Translations under genes and position numbers: made by a program
Assembly (NCBI RefSeq): GCF_009451885.1
Contig: NZ_WIAO01000004.1
Span: forward strand, 204,609 to 268,608
Source: Glycomyces albidus
GTDB lineage: Bacteria; Actinomycetota; Actinomycetes; Mycobacteriales; Micromonosporaceae
DNA length: 64,000 bases
Direction: 5' to 3'
In this document: positions 18,041 through 26,679 of the stretch, piece after piece
Position numbering within the stretch: position 1 is the stretch's first letter
Layout of the letters: every line of letters begins with the position of its first letter
Notes under the pieces: model-generated
The model's input: the letters and a program-made list of their open reading frames with translations, nothing else
The model's database searches: none
What the model was told of the DNA's origin: nothing

Positions 18041-18904
18041 TCACAGGCTCCGGTGCGGGGCCTTCGGAGGCTTGTCGCCCTTGATCGCCGCGACCATGTC
18101 GAGGACCTCGCGGGTGGCGGCGACGTCGTGGGCGCGGAAGACGCGGGCGCCGTTCCAGGCCGAGACCGCGGTCGCCGCGAGCGTGCCGTTCAGGCGCCGG
18201 TCCACCGGCAGATCGAGCGTCTCGCCGACGAAGTCCTTGCGGGACAAGGCGACCAGGACGGGCCAGCCGGAGTCGGAGAGCTCTGCGAGCCGGCGGGTCA
18301 GCTCCAGTGAGTGGTACGTGGTCTTCCCGAAGTCGTGGGTCGGGTCGATGAGGATCCCGTCGGCGCGCACGCCCGCCGCCACCGCGGCCTCGGCCCGGTC
18401 GACGAGCTCGGCGCGGACCTCCTTGACGACGTCGCCGTAGACGGCCTTCGCGGCCACCGTGCGCGGCTCGAGCCCGCCGGTGTGGGAGACGACGAGCCCG
18501 GCGCCGGTGTCGGCGGCGACCTCGATCACCGACGGGTCCCAGCCGGCCCACGTGTCGTTGATGAGCTCGGCGCCGGCGGCGACCGCTTCGCGGGCGACCT
18601 CGCCGCGCCAGGTGTCGACGGAGACGACCAGCTCGGGGTGGCGGTCGTGGACGGCGGCGATGAACGGGACGACCCGGTCGATCTCCTCGGCGACCGTGAC
18701 CTCGGGCCCGTCGCCGGCCTTGACCCCGCCGACGTCGACGATGTCGGCACCGCTCGCCACCGCGCTGTCGACCGCGGCGACGGCCGCATCGAACGCGAAC
18801 GTCCGCCCGGAGTCGTAGAACGAGTCGGGCGTGCGGTTGACGATCGCCATCACCGCGTAATCGCCGCCATCGAACACCCGTCTGCCAAGTCGCAACGCAC
18901 GCAT
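18041..18904 (-). CDS. folP2: FolP2-type dihydropteroate synthase paralogue
   Basis: A TIM-barrel protein of the dihydropteroate synthase family, 287 residues from the ATG complementary to 18902-18904 (the frame is open 14 codons further). It has IVNRTPDSFYDSGRTF in place of the canonical VNVTPDSFSDGG, then SVDTWRGEVA, INDTWAGWDP and ILIDPTHDFGKTTYH. These variants match, as I recall them, the mycobacterial FolP2 (Rv1207) rather than the folate-making FolP1. FolP2 of M. leprae has been reported to lack dihydropteroate synthase activity. In mycobacteria it lies next to a glucosyl-3-phosphoglycerate synthase gene, which is absent here. No other folate genes are nearby. Role therefore uncertain. 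Confidence 0.85.
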   Translation of the reverse strand: MRALRLGRRVFDGGDYAVMAIVNRTPDSFYDSGRTFAFDAAVAAVDSAVASGADIVDVGGVKAGDGPEVTVAEEIDRVVPFIAAVHDRHPELVVSVDTWRGEVAREAVAAGAELINDTWAGWDPSVIEVAADTGAGLVVSHTGGLEPRTVAAKAVYGDVVKEVRAELVDRAEAAVAAGVRADGILIDPTHDFGKTTYHSLELTRRLAELSDSGWPVLVALSRKDFVGETLDLPVDRRLNGTLAATAVSAWNGARVFRAHDVAATREVLDMVAAIKGDKPPKAPHRSL

Positions 18905-18987
18905 GCATCTATGCTGACAGCCGCACCAGCCTCCCGCCAGCCGCACCGGTGAACGCGGGGATGTGAATGAGCACAGGAGGAGCCGCC

Positions 18988-20253
18988 ATGCCCCGCTTCG
19001 ACAGGTCGCACACCGACGACCTCGCCGCGTTCATCCAGGCCAGTCCCACCCCGTACCACGCGTGCGCCGAGGCCGCGAAGCGGTTGGAGGCGGCCGGGTT
19101 CCGGCGGCTCGCCGAGACGGACGACTGGCCGGCCGGCGAGCCCGGCGGCCACTACACCGTGCGGGACGGCTCGATCATCGCCTGGCGGGTGGACGACCCC
19201 TCGATCGGCGCGTTCAGGATCTTCGGCGCCCACACCGACACCCCGACGTTCAAGGTCAAGCCCGACCCGGACCTCGGCTCGGCGGGCTGGAAGCAGATCG
19301 CCGTCGAGGTCTACGGCGGCGTGCCGCACCAGACCTGGCTCGACCGCGACCTGTCGGTCGCCGGGCGGCTCGTCATGCGCGACGGCTCGGAGGTGCTCGT
19401 GCACGTCGACCGCCCGCTGCTGCGCATCCCGCGCCTGGCGATCCACCTCGACCGGGGCGTGAACGAGGGCCAGAAGCTCAACGCCCAGACCCAGTTGACG
19501 CCGGTCTGGGGCATCGGCGCGGCCCGGCCCGGCGAGTTCCTCGAGTTCATCGCCGCCGAGGCCGGGGTCGACGCGGCCGACGTGTTCGGGCACGACCTCT
19601 TCACCGTGGCGCTCGACCCGCCCGCGTACCTCGGCAAGGACGAGGAGCTGTTCGCCGCCTGGCGGCTCGACAACCTGACGAGCACCCACGCCGGGATCGC
19701 CGCCCTCATCGCCGCCGAGGGGACCGGCGCGAACGTGCCCGTGCTCGCCGCGTTCAACTACGAGGAGATCGGCTCGACGACCTACTCGGGCGCGCAGAGC
19801 CCGTTCCTGGAGACCGTCCTCCGCCGCGTCCTCGGCGGCGACGCCGACGAGGCGTACGCGAAGACCATCGCCGCCTCCGCGATGATGTCCTCCGACACCG
19901 GCAACGCCGTCCACCCCAACTTCCCCGAGAAGCACGACCCCGTGCACCGGCCGATCCCCGGCGGCGGCCCCATGATCAAGGTGAGCGCGAACCAGCGGTA
20001 CGCCAGCGGCGCCGAGGAGCACGCCCTGTTCCGGCGCTCCGCCGAAGCCGCCGGGATCCCGTGGCAGACGTACGTGAACCGCAACGACATCCCCGGCGGG
20101 ACCACCATCGGGCCGCTCTCGGGCACGCAGCTCGGGATGCTCACTGTGGACGTCGGGCTCCCGATCCTGTCGATGCACTCGGCGCGCGAGCTGTGCGGCT
20201 CGGACGACCCGGGGTACCTCGCGGACCTGGCCTTGGGCATGTTCACGCACTGA
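18988..20253 (+). CDS. apeB: M18-family aspartyl-type aminopeptidase
   Basis: A 421-residue dizinc metallopeptidase that removes N-terminal, preferably acidic, residues from peptides. The motifs are GAHTDTPTFKVKP with the first zinc His and a catalytic Asp, FNYEEIGSTTYSGA with the general-base Glu pair, SSDTGNAVHPN with a zinc Asp, and the final zinc His in SMHSARELCG. The family forms large dodecameric cytoplasmic particles. The start is the ATG at 18988, eight bases after AGGAGGA; an ATG seven codons earlier has no such site. It is divergent from folP2 with about 80 bases between starts. The symbol is the general bacterial one; in E. coli the M18 family is absent. Confidence 0.93.
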   Translation: MPRFDRSHTDDLAAFIQASPTPYHACAEAAKRLEAAGFRRLAETDDWPAGEPGGHYTVRDGSIIAWRVDDPSIGAFRIFGAHTDTPTFKVKPDPDLGSAGWKQIAVEVYGGVPHQTWLDRDLSVAGRLVMRDGSEVLVHVDRPLLRIPRLAIHLDRGVNEGQKLNAQTQLTPVWGIGAARPGEFLEFIAAEAGVDAADVFGHDLFTVALDPPAYLGKDEELFAAWRLDNLTSTHAGIAALIAAEGTGANVPVLAAFNYEEIGSTTYSGAQSPFLETVLRRVLGGDADEAYAKTIAASAMMSSDTGNAVHPNFPEKHDPVHRPIPGGGPMIKVSANQRYASGAEEHALFRRSAEAAGIPWQTYVNRNDIPGGTTIGPLSGTQLGMLTVDVGLPILSMHSARELCGSDDPGYLADLALGMFTH

Positions 20254-20271
20254 GGACGTCGAGGACGCGGA

Positions 20272-20285
20272 GGGCACCGGTGCCC
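20272..20285. other. 14-base perfect palindrome after the M18 gene
   Basis: GGGCACCGGTGCCC lies 18 bases beyond the aminopeptidase stop. It could be a weak terminator stem without a loop or a DNA-binding site. Confidence 0.3.
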
Positions 20286-20468
20286 CACACCGCAGGCGCC
20301 GGCGACGCGGTGAACGGGCCGCAGGACCGCTCCGGCCCGCAGGACCTGCCCCCGACGGCCCCGGATCCGGGTGCGGTGCACTCGCATTCGCGCTCCGCTC
20401 CGGTCTCCTCACGCGGCGCGGCGCCCCGGTAAGGTGGTGTCGACCACGGCACCCCTGGGGAGGCGGCA

Positions 20469-23009
20469 TTGACTTGGCGGACCGAACTCGAGCGGGCCGC
20501 CGCGCGGCTGCGCGAAGCCGCCGGGGCCGCTGACCGGGCCGAGCGGCTGCTCGCCGAGGCCGCCGCGCGCCTGGCCGCCGACGACACCGAACGGCGCAGA
20601 GGCGAACTCGCGAGGCGGCTCGCCGCCGCCGCCGCGGGCGCCGCGACCGGATGGCTCGGCGACGACCTCCGCGACACCGACCCGAACACTCCCGTATGGA
20701 CCGACCCTGCGGCGACGGCGGCGGTGCGCGTCGGCACCGCCCTCCTCGACGGCGCCGCCGACGGCCCCGAACCCGCGTTCCCCGCCCTCGTCGGCCTGCT
20801 CGGCAAAGGGCACCTGGTGTGCGACGGCGACGCCGCCGACCCCCGCGTGGCCGGGATGCTCCAGTCCCTGCTCGTCCGGATCACCGCCGCGCACCCGAAC
20901 CTCGAACTGTCCCTCGTCGACGGCGTGACCCTCGGCCAGGTCTTCGCGCCCGCCACGGCACTCGTCGACGCCGGGATCGCCGCCACGGTCGCCACCGACC
21001 ACCTCGCGCTCGGGCGGGTCCTCACCGCCGCCGAGAAGCGGCTCACCGAACTGCGCGACATCGCCGCCCGCGGCCAGTCGATCGCCGACCGGCCCTTTCA
21101 CCTCATCGTCGTCGCCGGGCTCCCGCCGGAGGTCGGCAAGTCCACGCGCGAACGGCTCGCGGCCCTCGCGCACGCCGGGCCCTCCGCCCGCTGCCACCTC
21201 GTCCTCTGCGGCTGGCGCAACCTGCCGCACCGCGAGGCGCTCCCCGCGATCGAGCACGCCACCTACCTCGAATGCGGCGACGAGGCCCGCCTCGGGAACC
21301 TGCCGCTCCCGGTCGTCCTCGACGCCCCGCCGCCGCCAGCGCTGGCGCGCAACGTCTTCGGGTCCCGCGCCCGCCAGCGCCGCGAAGCCGGCGAGCTGTC
21401 GGTCGCCGACCTCGTCCCCCAGGAGCTGTGGACCGAGTCGAGCCGCGACGGCCTCACCACCGTGATCGGCCGCGACCAGGCCGGACACACCGCCGGCGGC
21501 GACGTCGCGGTCTCGTTCGACGACGCGACCCCGCACTGGCTCATCGGCGGGCGCACCGGCGGCGGCAAGACCGTGTTCCTCCTCGACGTCCTCTACGGGC
21601 TCGCGACCCGCTACTCCCCCGACGAGCTGGAGCTGTACCTCCTGGACTTCAAGGAGGGCGTCTCGTTCACCGAGTTCACGCCCTCGCCGCTCGACCCGTC
21701 GTGGATCCCGCACGTCAAGGCCGTCGGCGTCGAGTCCGACCGCGAGTACGGCGTCGCGGTCCTCGGGGCGCTCCGCGCGGAGCTGACGCGCCGGGCCGGG
21801 CTGATGAAGCGGGCCGGGGCGACCCGGCTGGCGCGGCTGCGCGAACTGCGGCCCGAGGTGCGGCTGCCGCGGATCGTGGCGGTCGTCGACGAGTTCCACG
21901 TGCTGTTCGCCGGGAACGACCGGCTCGCGGGCGAAGCGGTCGCGCACCTGGAGGAGCTGGCGCGCAAAGGCCGCTCGTACGGGGTGCACCTGGTGCTCGC
22001 GTCGCAGACGATCTCGGGCATCGAGGCGCTGTACTCCAAGAAGGACTCGATCTTCGGGCAGTTCCCGCTCCGGGTGGCGCTGCCGGGCGCGAAGCACCTG
22101 CTCGACGAGGGCAACGACGCGGCGGTCGAGTCGGTCGGGCAGGCCGTCATCAACGACGCCGGGGGGCTCAAGGGCCGCAACCGGACCTGCCGGTTCCCCG
22201 ACGCGTCGAGCGCGGACGAGCTGCTGGCGACCCTGCGGCGGGACCTGTGGGCGCGGCGGGACTCGGACGAGGAGCCGGTCGTGTTCCGCGGGTTCGACGA
22301 GCAGCACCTCGCCGCCGATCCGCGGTTCGAAGCGCTCGCGCCGCCCACGCACGCGCCGCGGGCCCTGATCGGGCGCGCGGTCGACGTCCACATGTCCACA
22401 GTGGGCTACCGGTTCGACAAGAGCCCCGGCCGGCACCTCGCCGTCCTCGGCACCTCGATCGTCGCCGCCGACGTGCTCACCTCCGCCGCGGTCTCCCTGG
22501 CGCGCCAGCACGAACCCGGAAGCGTCGAGTTCCAGATCGCGGCCACGGCGGCCGGCGCGGAGGGCGTCGCGCGCGACCTCGTGGAGGAGCTGAAGGCCGC
22601 CGGGCACGAATGCCGCGAACTCGAACCCGGGACGATCCTCACCGCGCCGCGCGGGAAACCGGTCTACCTGGTGTGGTTCGGCGCCGACGGCGCCGACGGC
22701 CAGCCCGGGACCCTGCGCGACCTCCTCCTGCACGGCCCGGCGGCCGGCGCGCACCTCATCGGCTGGTGGCGCGGGGCCCGGCGGTTCCTCGACGACATCG
22801 GCGGATCGGCCGGGCGCGAGAGCTGCGCCGGCGTCGTCGCGCTCAACATCGCCGCGAACGACCTCGCCGCGATCACCGGCGGCTACGAGCGGACCTGGGA
22901 CGCGCGCGCGAACCGGTGCCTGGTCATCGACCGGCACGCGGGCGGCGAGACCCTCGCGGTCCCGTACGTGCGGCCCGGCCGCCTGGACGAGGTGGTGGAG
23001 ACCCGATGA
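20469..23009 (+). CDS. FtsK/SpoIIIE-domain ATPase with EccC-like three-module layout
   Basis: An 846-residue soluble ATPase that starts at TTG 20469 behind GGGGAGG. Residues 1-60 form an Ala/Arg/Glu-rich coiled coil. A central FtsK/SpoIIIE module has Walker A GGRTGGGKT (about 358-366), YLLDFKEG, Walker B IVAVVDEFHVLF (about 468-478), and LASQTISGI. Two flanking stretches look like the same fold with the P-loop lost: one near 110-160 (GLLGKGHLVCDGD...LLVRITAAHPNLELSLVD) and one near 655-700 (GRHLAVLGTSIVAADVL...EFQIAATAA). This matches the EccC plan of three tandem ATPase modules with only one functional, but there are no membrane helices or WXG100 genes nearby. The stop overlaps the next start (ATGA). 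Function unknown; DNA or protein translocation is inferred. Confidence 0.8.
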   Translation: MTWRTELERAAARLREAAGAADRAERLLAEAAARLAADDTERRRGELARRLAAAAAGAATGWLGDDLRDTDPNTPVWTDPAATAAVRVGTALLDGAADGPEPAFPALVGLLGKGHLVCDGDAADPRVAGMLQSLLVRITAAHPNLELSLVDGVTLGQVFAPATALVDAGIAATVATDHLALGRVLTAAEKRLTELRDIAARGQSIADRPFHLIVVAGLPPEVGKSTRERLAALAHAGPSARCHLVLCGWRNLPHREALPAIEHATYLECGDEARLGNLPLPVVLDAPPPPALARNVFGSRARQRREAGELSVADLVPQELWTESSRDGLTTVIGRDQAGHTAGGDVAVSFDDATPHWLIGGRTGGGKTVFLLDVLYGLATRYSPDELELYLLDFKEGVSFTEFTPSPLDPSWIPHVKAVGVESDREYGVAVLGALRAELTRRAGLMKRAGATRLARLRELRPEVRLPRIVAVVDEFHVLFAGNDRLAGEAVAHLEELARKGRSYGVHLVLASQTISGIEALYSKKDSIFGQFPLRVALPGAKHLLDEGNDAAVESVGQAVINDAGGLKGRNRTCRFPDASSADELLATLRRDLWARRDSDEEPVVFRGFDEQHLAADPRFEALAPPTHAPRALIGRAVDVHMSTVGYRFDKSPGRHLAVLGTSIVAADVLTSAAVSLARQHEPGSVEFQIAATAAGAEGVARDLVEELKAAGHECRELEPGTILTAPRGKPVYLVWFGADGADGQPGTLRDLLLHGPAAGAHLIGWWRGARRFLDDIGGSAGRESCAGVVALNIAANDLAAITGGYERTWDARANRCLVIDRHAGGETLAVPYVRPGRLDEVVETR

Positions 23010-23659
23010 GCCTGAGCGCCTACGACGACCTGGTCCACGAACTCGCGCGCCTGGACGCGGACTCGGCGGCCAGCACCGCCCAGGCCGCCCGGCGCCTCGA
23101 GCGGCGCCGAAGCGCCCTCGCCGACGTCCGGTCCGATCTGGACGAGCAGACCGCGCGGATCGCCGAACTGTGCTCGGCGCTGCGCACCACGACCCCCGAC
23201 CTCGTGCCGGACCCCGCAGTCGAGGAGGCCGAAGCGGCCGTGCAGGACCCGGACGCGGCGCTGGCGCACGCGCAGACGGCGCTGCGCGAGGCCGAGGCGG
23301 CGCGGACGGCGACCGTGCGCGCCGCGCAGCGGCCGACGCTGCTGCCGGGCGTCCACCACGTGCTCCGCGAACTCCTCGTCTACGGGTCGTGCATGATCGC
23401 CTGCCTCATCGGCCAGTTCGCCTACCTGGCCGCGAGCGGCGGTGGCGGCGAGGCCCTGTGGTCGGTCGTGTTCCTGTCGCCGGTGCTGGCGGCACTGGTG
23501 GGATATCTGCTGGTGGGCGCCGCGAACCGGCCCCGGCTGCCGCTCACGGACCGGCACGGGAAACCCGTCAAGCCGGTCGTCCCCCGCAACCCGCGTCTGG
23601 GAGTGACCCTCGCGGTCTGCACAATGGCGCTGTTCGCCTATTTCGCGTTCTTCGCTTAG
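23006..23659 (+). CDS. Coiled-coil membrane protein coupled to the FtsK-like ATPase
   Basis: A 217-residue protein of no recognised family. Residues 10-110 are an Ala/Glu/Arg-rich coiled coil, interrupted by TTTPDLVPDP near residue 63. Three hydrophobic segments follow: about 122-142 (LLVYGSCMIACLIGQFAYL), 150-172 (WSVVFLSPVLAALVGYLLVG) and 198-216 (LAVCTMALFAYFAFF), so the C-terminus sits in the membrane. Its ATG overlaps the ATPase stop by four bases, implying equimolar translation and probably a physical complex. The coiled coil at the N-terminus of both proteins suggests direct pairing and membrane anchoring of the otherwise soluble ATPase. This is inference. Confidence 0.75.
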   Translation: MSLSAYDDLVHELARLDADSAASTAQAARRLERRRSALADVRSDLDEQTARIAELCSALRTTTPDLVPDPAVEEAEAAVQDPDAALAHAQTALREAEAARTATVRAAQRPTLLPGVHHVLRELLVYGSCMIACLIGQFAYLAASGGGGEALWSVVFLSPVLAALVGYLLVGAANRPRLPLTDRHGKPVKPVVPRNPRLGVTLAVCTMALFAYFAFFA

Positions 23660-23677
23660 AGCTGCTTGGAGGTTCCC

Positions 23678-24226
23678 GTGGGTCTCGTGCTCCCGGTCAT
23701 CGTCGCCGTCATCGGCGTGTGGATCGCGTTCTCGATCGTCGTGTGGGCCACCGGCCGCGACACGCTGCTGGACCTCGCCCCCGCCGGCGCCCCGGCCGGG
23801 CTCGGCGACGAGGAGCCGGTCAGCGAGGCGTCCATCGGCGCCCTCAAGTTCGACACCGGCGCCCGCGGCTACCGGACCGACCAGGTCGACGCGGCCCTGA
23901 CCCGCCTGGCATGGGAGATCGGCCGCCGGGACGAGCAGCTCGCGGCCCTGCGCGCCGAACTCGGCACCGGCGCGGAGGAGGCCGCCGAGGCGGAGGCAGA
24001 GGCGGAGGCGGAGGCCGAGGTGCTCGCCGCCGTCGACGAGGGCGTGGAGCCCGCGACCGGGGACGAGGACTTCGAACCGGCCGAGGAGGCGGGCGAGTCG
24101 TTCGACGAGCCGCTCGACGAGGACACGTTCCGGCTCGCCAAGGAGTCCGGCGCGGACGGCGACGGCGCGGGACGTGAGGCAGCGCGCGAGGACGACGGGG
24201 AGCAGACGCCGCGCAGCGGCTCGTGA
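23678..24226 (+). CDS. Membrane-anchored DivIVA-domain protein
   Basis: A 182-residue protein starting at GTG 23678, five bases after GGAGG. It has a single N-terminal membrane helix (about 3-24), then a short DivIVA-type segment (LKFDTGARGYRTDQVDAALTRLAWEI at about 57-82, with the typical F...GYR..QVD..L pattern), and ends in a long acidic tail with Ala-Glu repeats. DivIVA domains are used in actinobacteria for polar growth and cell-wall complexes. It probably corresponds to mycobacterial Rv1209, which lies between folP2 and DUF3117 as here. It follows the coiled-coil membrane gene by 18 bases and is very likely co-transcribed with the ATPase. Confidence 0.78.
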   Translation: MGLVLPVIVAVIGVWIAFSIVVWATGRDTLLDLAPAGAPAGLGDEEPVSEASIGALKFDTGARGYRTDQVDAALTRLAWEIGRRDEQLAALRAELGTGAEEAAEAEAEAEAEAEVLAAVDEGVEPATGDEDFEPAEEAGESFDEPLDEDTFRLAKESGADGDGAGREAAREDDGEQTPRSGS

Positions 24227-24238
24227 TGGGATAGGCCC

Positions 24239-24736
24239 ATGCGTTATTGGCTGCTGGTGTTGAACGAAGACGAGTACGCGGAGCAACAGGCGTACGAAGT
24301 CGAGGCAGTGGAGCCGAGCGGGGCCGTTCCCGAGGGCGCCGGGGACGGCGACGAGGTCGCGCTGGCCGGTCCCGAGGGCGTCTTCGCGCTCGGGGAGTTC
24401 GACGGCTCCGCGATCGCGTACCGCCGCCGCCTCGAGGAGCCCGAGAAGACCGCGGAGAGCGCCGCGGCCGGCGAGGGGTGGACCTCGCTCACGCCGGACG
24501 CCTGGGAGGACCTGGTGCGGGCGCTGCCGACCCCGGAGCGGCGCCGCGACTGGCTCGTGACCCTGTCCATGCCGATCGAGGCGGTCGACAAGGCCGAGGC
24601 CGTGCGCCAGTTCTGGTCCTACATCCGCTCGCTCGGGCCGAAGGAGCTGCCGACGTTCGTGGCCCCGTACGGGCGCGAGATCGAGGGGACCGCGTTCCTG
24701 CTCGGGGCCGAGCACGAGCAGGACCCGGAAGAGTAG
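24239..24736 (+). CDS. Conserved-looking cytoplasmic protein of unknown function
   Basis: A 165-residue acidic protein starting with MRYWLLVLNEDEY at ATG 24239, 12 bases after the DivIVA gene, so probably the last gene of that operon. It has no membrane segment or signal peptide. The first half has beta-strand-like stretches separated by acidic loops (GDGDEVALAGPEGVFALGEF), the second half looks helical (LTPDAWEDLVRALPTPERRRDWLVTLSMPIEAV). The opening resembles EVE/ASCH-type domains that begin with a Trp-rich strand, but the rest does not support that family. Codon usage is like its neighbours. I do not recognise it. Confidence 0.7.
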   Translation: MRYWLLVLNEDEYAEQQAYEVEAVEPSGAVPEGAGDGDEVALAGPEGVFALGEFDGSAIAYRRRLEEPEKTAESAAAGEGWTSLTPDAWEDLVRALPTPERRRDWLVTLSMPIEAVDKAEAVRQFWSYIRSLGPKELPTFVAPYGREIEGTAFLLGAEHEQDPEE

Positions 24737-24854
24737 TCACGGCGCGGAAGGGGCCGTCAGGATCCGGCAGTATTCCAGTGCTGTGGACACGTGAATCGGA
24801 AATCCGCAAATTCGCTGTCCGATTTCATGGCTTTTAAGCACTTTCTCCGCAACT

Positions 24855-24866
24855 TTGTCACATACT
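24855..24866 (+). promoter_or_regulatory. TTGTCACATACT element in the DUF3117 promoter region
   Basis: The 12-mer TTGTCACATACT lies about 97 bases before the DUF3117 start, in an AT-richer 225-base gap. The identical 12-mer occurs at 36825-36836 before Uma2 gene 2. The CATACT half may be a -10 hexamer. Confidence 0.4.
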
Positions 24867-24962
24867 CGGAGGGGCGAGTTGGCTCTCGGCCTGCGGATCG
24901 GGGAAACTTGATCTAGCAACGTCGAGTCGCAACCTGCGGCCTTGGATCGAGGGGAGACGAAT

Positions 24963-25130
24963 ATGGCGGCCATGAAGCCGCGGACTGGCGATGGTCCGCT
25001 GGAGGTTACCCAGGAGGGCCGCGGCATCATCATGCGGGTGCCGCTGGAAGGCGGTGGCCGACTTGTGGTCGAGATGTCGCCGGAAGAGGCCGAGACCTTG
25101 AACAAGGAACTCCAGGGCGCCCTCGAGTAA
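24963..25130 (+). CDS. DUF3117 small protein
   Basis: A 55-residue protein beginning MAAMKPRTGDGPLEV, followed by GRGIIMRVPLEGGGRLVVE and a short helix ending ALE. This is the DUF3117 family, nearly invariant in actinobacteria (Rv1211 in M. tuberculosis as recalled). The ATG at 24963 follows GAGGGGAGACGAAT; an in-frame ATG seven codons upstream is less well placed. It has its own AT-rich leader and is followed by a strong hairpin, so it is probably a single-gene transcript. The molecular function is not established. Confidence 0.93.
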   Translation: MAAMKPRTGDGPLEVTQEGRGIIMRVPLEGGGRLVVEMSPEEAETLNKELQGALE

Positions 25131-25185
25131 CGGCAGCAAGCCCACCCCACTCGGCGGTCACCCCGCCGCCGGTCCGGACTGGGGG

Positions 25186-25217
25186 CCCGCTCCGCGGTCG
25201 CGCGGAGCGGGTCCTTT
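25186..25217 (+). terminator. Terminator after DUF3117
   Basis: A perfect 11-bp stem CCCGCTCCGCG / CGCGGAGCGGG with a GTCG loop, followed by TCCTTTCT. Confidence 0.85.
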
Positions 25218-25316
25218 CTCGTGCCCTCGGACCGGCCGGAGTGGACGCTCGGACAGGACGCGAGAGGGAATCGCAGCGGCCGTGAAGGGGCGGCAAATGC
25301 GGCATAGACTCTTGTC

Positions 25317-26612
25317 ATGAATTCCGGCACCCAGCCGCCCCAGGCAGATCCGGGCGACCAGTGGCGGCTCCGGCAACCCTGGCAGCCGTCCGAGGCGCGG
25401 CCGCAGTCGGCGCCCGCCGAGCCGGCCGCGCAGTCGGCGTGGTGGAACCCGGCCGCGCCCGGCGACCCGTGGCGCGACCCGGCCAGCCACGCCGTCATCG
25501 AGACCCGCCCGGCCCCGGCCGCGACGCCGGTCGAGCCGCTGCCCGAGCGGCCGCGCGGCGCCGCGCGCGCCGGCCTCGGGCTCGTCATCGCCGTCTCGGC
25601 GATCACCGCGCTCATCGCCGGGACGCTCGGGGCGGCCATCGGCATCTGGGCCGTCCGCGGCGACGGCGGCGGCACCATCACCGGCGCCGACCCCGAGACC
25701 GCCCGCGACCTCTCGTCCGTCGCCGGCGTCGTCGAGCAGATCATGCCCTCGGTCGTCACGGTCCTCACGCCCGACGGCGGCAACGGCTCGGGCTTCATCG
25801 TCTCCGACGACGGCTACCTGCTGACCAACCACCACGTGGTCGCCGGCGGCGGGTCCGTACCCGCCGAGAGCCTCCAGGTCCTGTTCAGCGACGGCTCGGT
25901 GACGACGGCCGCGGTCATCGGCTCCGACCCGGACTCCGACGTGGCCGTCCTCCAGATCGAGGGCGGCGACCACCCGGCGATGGTCCTGGCCGATTCCGAC
26001 CAGGTCGCCGTCGGCGACCCGGTGCTCGCGGTGGGCGCGCCGCTCGGGCTGTCCTCCACGGTCACCGAGGGCATCGTGTCGGCGATCGACCGGCCCGTGC
26101 TGACCGAGAACAACAACGGCGAGGTCGAGTCCGTCATGGCCGCGATCCAGACCGACGCCGCCATCAACCCCGGCAACTCCGGCGGGCCGCTCACCGACAT
26201 CGCCGGGCAGGTCATCGGCATCAACACCGCGATCGCGTCGACCGCCGCCGAAGGCGAGGCCGGGAACATCGGGATCGGGTTCGCGATCCCGATCAACCAG
26301 GCGAAGCGCATCGCCGACGAGATCATCGCGACCGGCAGCGCCACGCACGCCGTCCTCGGCGCCGAACTCGGGGAATCCGAACTGGGCATCGGCGTGACCC
26401 TGAGCAAGATCGTGGCCGGCTCGCCCGCCGACGACGCCGGGATGGAGGACGGCGACGTCGTGACCAGCTTCGACGGCACCACGGTCACCGAGAACACGCA
26501 GCTCATCGCCCTCATCCGCAAGCTCGCGCCGGGCACGACGGTCACGGTGGTGTACGAGCGCGATGGCGAGGAGCACAGCGCGCAGGTCACTCTAGAAGCG
26601 GCCGGGGACTGA
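25317..26612 (+). CDS. htrA: HtrA/DegP-like membrane-anchored serine protease with PDZ domain
   Basis: A 431-residue S1C protease for extracytoplasmic protein quality control. A Pro/Gln/Trp-rich cytoplasmic region (1-80) precedes one membrane helix (about 85-110, LVIAVSAITALIAGTLGAAIG), then the protease domain with catalytic His173 (TNHHVV), Asp208 (DSDVAVL) and Ser288 (NPGNSGGPL), and a C-terminal PDZ domain with AELGESELGIGVTLSKIVAGSP-type sequence from about residue 345. It starts with ATG at 25317 and precedes tatB by 67 bases on the same strand, an order seen in mycobacteria (Rv1223-Rv1224). There it follows sigE/rseA, which are not present here. Confidence 0.95.
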   Translation: MNSGTQPPQADPGDQWRLRQPWQPSEARPQSAPAEPAAQSAWWNPAAPGDPWRDPASHAVIETRPAPAATPVEPLPERPRGAARAGLGLVIAVSAITALIAGTLGAAIGIWAVRGDGGGTITGADPETARDLSSVAGVVEQIMPSVVTVLTPDGGNGSGFIVSDDGYLLTNHHVVAGGGSVPAESLQVLFSDGSVTTAAVIGSDPDSDVAVLQIEGGDHPAMVLADSDQVAVGDPVLAVGAPLGLSSTVTEGIVSAIDRPVLTENNNGEVESVMAAIQTDAAINPGNSGGPLTDIAGQVIGINTAIASTAAEGEAGNIGIGFAIPINQAKRIADEIIATGSATHAVLGAELGESELGIGVTLSKIVAGSPADDAGMEDGDVVTSFDGTTVTENTQLIALIRKLAPGTTVTVVYERDGEEHSAQVTLEAAGD

Positions 26613-26679
26613 CGTGGGGGTACGCTAGGCGGAGGTTTTTCAGGTATCAGCAGTCACGGTCGGTCATCGGAGGGTCAGC

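Noticed and set aside
24239..24736. EVE-domain assignment for the 165-residue protein
   Set aside because: Only the first dozen residues (MRYWLLVLN) resemble EVE proteins; the remaining motifs do not.
20469..24736. Type VII (ESX) secretion locus
   Set aside because: Although the ATPase resembles EccC in layout, there are no EccB, EccD, EccE, MycP or WXG100 genes.
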